From Acanthacorydalis orientalis (Eukaryota; Arthropoda; Insecta; Megaloptera; Corydalidae), in the NCBI GenBank assembly GCA_034766995.1, contig CM068314.1, positions 24,651,608-24,715,607 of the forward strand: a DNA stretch of 64,000 nt, given 5' to 3'. Position numbers and translations under genes: made by a program. The notes beneath the pieces are model-generated. The model was not told the DNA's origin, ran no database searches, and saw nothing but the letters and a program-made list of their open reading frames with translations. Below, in pieces: positions 61,662-64,000 of this stretch (position 1 is its first letter; the number at the start of each line of letters is the position of its first letter).

Positions 61662-61990
61662 GAAAGATTCTGTACACAGAAAGAAATTGTAATTGAATGA
61701 ACTAAGTACATGGAGGGATTACATGCGGCGAATCGAACGTACTAGTTCCGACAACTACGCGACACAGTTGTTACGCAGTCCGCTCCCTCGACAACGAATG
61801 TAGTTCGAGCAAATGATATAAGATTTTGACACAAATTATATAAAACTGTATGATTGAAGAACATTAACCGTTGAATAAATGTAAAACATTTAAATTAATA
61901 TTCTAAGTTTCACAGTATTGTGTTTTAAATACAAATTATTTAATCCAAATAAAAATCGCCCAACTACCTTCGGCTCCACTTTTTGTTTAG
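61662..61990 (-). other. insertion in mariner derivative with tRNA-like segment
   Basis: About 330 bp absent from the sister copy at 15646. Read on the minus strand, GAGGGAGCGGACTGCG (about 61787) opens a segment with a GTTCGATTC match to the Pol III B box (near 61735). A TAGTT/AACTA stem stands where an anticodon arm would be, and TCCCTC (near 61715) can pair with the opening GAGGGA. The A box and T stem are poor, so it is not a functional tRNA gene. It may be the head of a tRNA-derived SINE or a tRNA pseudogene. No clear target duplication was found. Confidence 0.35.
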
Positions 61991-62003
61991 TGTTTCTACC
62001 AAC

Positions 62004-62007
<4 letters not shown>

Positions 62008-62076
<69 letters not shown>

Positions 62077-64000
62077 ATAAAATACATGCGCGTTATATTT
62101 CCATTATGATTTCAATTTTAACATAAATAATTTTATATTTTTAATATAACATATATACTCAAATTATAATTCAACTATAACTAAATAACCATGTATTATT
62201 TGTTACAGTATATAAATATTATTTAAGTTTAATTTGCCTGTCATTTCATTTTTCAATAAAGAAATACAATACATAAAATCCATTTTGTATTATCTGTCTT
62301 TTAATATCAGTAATAATATATTCTTTTTTTAAAAAAAAAGTAATGTGAAAACACAAATAACATTAATTAAAAAAATGTTTTTGTACACTTTTTTGAAAGG
62401 ATGGAGCCAAAATATACAAGTCTCTAAGAAGAAGCATTATTAGTCAAATATTATAAGCGTAAAAAGTTACGCCCGTACCATTAACACAAATAAATAATTT
62501 ATATCATCAAAGTTAATTGAAAAAGCTTTTCGTAAATACATTTTATGTATTCTAATGTAATATTTTAGATTTTAATACTTTTACATACTATCGTTTTATA
62601 CGAATTGATACTATACTGTACTGAATATATTGAACACATCATAAGATATATACAATTAAAAAATCTAGATTTATGTACTAGTAAATAAAACGGAATGATT
62701 AAAAACGGATTTCCAATAAGAAGACGATAATTTGAACTAAAGCTTAATTTTTCTATGTCATGTTAATAATTAATACATTCTCATTTGTGCCTATTTTTCA
62801 AATAAAATATAAATAATGCTTTAGTCTAATATTAGTATTCGATTTTAAAAGTTTAAAATAAGATATAGCAATTTATTTTTATTTTTCTAAAATAAAACTC
62901 CCATTTAATGAATTCGTTTTTTCCTTTTATTCAGAGATAATTCTACAGGTAAATATTCAGTAGCAATTCATGATATATTATTACTAAAAAACTACTCTGA
63001 ATTTATTAAAACATAATCTTAAAAAATATTCACAAAATCAATAAAGATATCATTTGATTGTTACGTTTTTTTATAGAAAGGGTGTAGGATGGTTAAATGT
63101 TCATTCCTGTTATTTAAAGTGTGCCACAGGCATGCCAATTCACGAATATGAGCACTAATCAATTTTCCCCGTACGAGCAATATACACAAGCAATACGATG
63201 AAGTTGCGTACAACTACAGACTAGGTGGAAAATGCAGAGAATGTACACAGCACTGAAATTTGTTAAATTGGCGTGCGGTTAGACCCAGATAGGTGAAGGT
63301 GGATTTTCAGTATAGCTGAATTCTGATGGATTTATTGACGACGCCGTAGAGAAACGAAAGCGATGAAGAAGAACGAATGATTTATCGCGGGTGGTAGTTA
63401 TTGATTTTTTTGAAAATGAGTGCAAGTCATTGAATGTTATTCAAATAATGTGTTTTTGTAATTAGATTTTATGACAAATGTTGAATCCAAAATAACATAA
63501 CTTTCATCATTTCAAATGTACAAATAATGATTCCAGCCATGAAATAATACAAACTTAAATCAGTAAATAATTATAGAGTAATTGAAGAAGTATTCAGTGG
63601 AAAAACATTTAAAAAGGTATCTATTTATAAATAATCGTTATAATACATACATAAATGTTGTACAATTAGAAAAAGAAATAAAAAAATAATCAAATATTGA
63701 AAAAAGCATTCAAGTTAATAAAAAAAATATTTGATATGTAACCACCATATTACAAGAATCATTTATCAGTTATAATTTTGTAAAACATACAAAAAACAAA
63801 TATTTTCATACATTCCTACAGCCAATAGTCCGATTTTGAAATATAGGTATCTACTTTTCTGATCTTCTATGAAGACTTGCTCATAAGAGTTGAAAAGAAT
63901 ACTTTTCAACTCTTTAATTATCTAAATTCTATATACAGACTTCACCTATTTTTTAACTTAATAAACAATTATAACATATACATATATTATAATTGTTGAA
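62008..64000. other. (TA)n then AT-rich stretch
   Basis: (TA)n at 62007-62073, then uniform AT-rich sequence to about 63070. 63090-63400 is a GC-elevated block listed separately. The end of the window is AT-rich with an inverted repeat AGAGTTGAAAAG/CTTTTCAACTCT at 63887-63914. No gene seen. Confidence 0.6.
63090..63400. other. GC-elevated island with weak terminal-exon signal
   Basis: A 3' splice-like site (TTACGTTTTTTTATAG) ends at 63076 on the plus strand and opens a 26-codon frame (GWLNVHSCYLKCATGMP ...) closed by TAA near 63157. The remainder (GGCGTGCGGTTAGACCC, GACGACGCCGTAGAG) is mixed sequence without a frame. Not recognised; the frame could be open by chance. Confidence 0.2.

Larger units (their letters stand above)
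61107..62007 (-). mobile_element. mariner deletion derivative with ~330-bp insertion
   Basis: Left end AAGGTTGGTAGAAAAATAAT (61108) and right end, minus strand, TTAGGTTGGTAGAAACACT (ending 62007). (TA)n lies on both sides. The part 61107-61660 matches the derivative at 15646-16235 throughout, including the deletion point and the flanking AACATGAACACGATGAAAT region. The match stops at GATTATTTTC (about 61656), about 10 bp before that element's right end. The last piece of right end resumes near 61992. The foreign sequence between is listed separately. Confidence 0.85.
1054..62073. repeat. window-wide family of (TA)n microsatellites
   Basis: More than 60 TA arrays of about 15 to 75 bp are spread over the window, many joined to AC, GT, CATA or TATG arrays. 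The longest are near 1054-1104, 7744-7795, 14442-14498, 20116-20192, 28540-28598, 32109-32160, 57680-57730, 60911-60987 and 62007-62073. They produce Tyr-Ile, Cys-Val and Thr-His open frames that should not be taken as genes. Several arrays border transposon copies directly. Confidence 0.95.

Noticed and set aside
61715..61790. Functional tRNA gene on the minus strand
   Set aside because: B box and closing stem are present, but the T stem pairs poorly, the A box is weak and the anticodon loop lacks the usual U33; kept only as a tRNA-like segment.
1..64000. CRISPR array or other prokaryotic system
   Set aside because: Direct repeats with regular unique spacers are absent; the repeats are microsatellites and transposons of eukaryotic type.

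Overview
This is a eukaryotic, very AT-rich nuclear sequence, most probably from an insect or other arthropod. The case rests on several mariner lineages with the D,D34D signature, a Tc1-like relic, hAT-type nonautonomous elements, more than 60 (TA)n tracts, and splice-like signals rather than bacterial gene structure. The species cannot be named. No intact protein-coding gene, rRNA or confident tRNA is visible. The window reads as intronic or intergenic DNA, perhaps inside a long-intron gene on the minus strand, since three short exon-like segments lie there (59930-59952, 36905-36970, 15256-15287).

Layout. 1-2725 is AT-rich with microsatellites and one GC-elevated island. 2726-3510 is a plus-strand, N-terminally deleted mariner, and 4185-5455 a near full-length but frameshifted mariner with both terminal inverted repeats. 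8202-8718 is an internally deleted mariner. Degraded mariner pieces lie near 11250-11400 (weak) and 13690-14060. 15646-16235 is a mariner deletion derivative. 19473-20332 holds three partial copies of a CTAG-ended hairpin repeat. 22782-23830 is a Tc1-like pseudogene. 25890-26160 is a GC-rich island, followed by a plus-strand exon-like segment at 26714-26748. 29334-29810 is a 477-bp mariner deletion derivative flanked by TA. 37331-37575 and 42172-42415 are two more CTAG-ended repeats, and the second abuts a near full-length mariner at 42424-43661. 41441-41737 and 48861-49241 are nonautonomous hAT-like elements with 8-bp target duplications. 50635-50962, 55649-55990 and 60664-60909 are further CTAG-ended repeats, two of them broken by (TA)n. 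55185-55256 is a 72-bp mariner-derived miniature element. 61107-62007 is a mariner derivative carrying about 330 bp of foreign sequence with a tRNA-like segment.

The most informative structure is the interplay between transposons and TA microsatellites. A CTAG-ended repeat family is always bordered by (TA)n, and its broken copies share breakpoints at two internal TA-rich sites. In parallel, one mariner lineage appears at three stages of reduction: two copies with the same internal deletion and one miniature made of both ends. Eight of nine recognisable Tc1/mariner relics have their transposase on the minus strand. Gene-like interpretations are tentative; the transposon calls with both ends and target duplications are the firmest.
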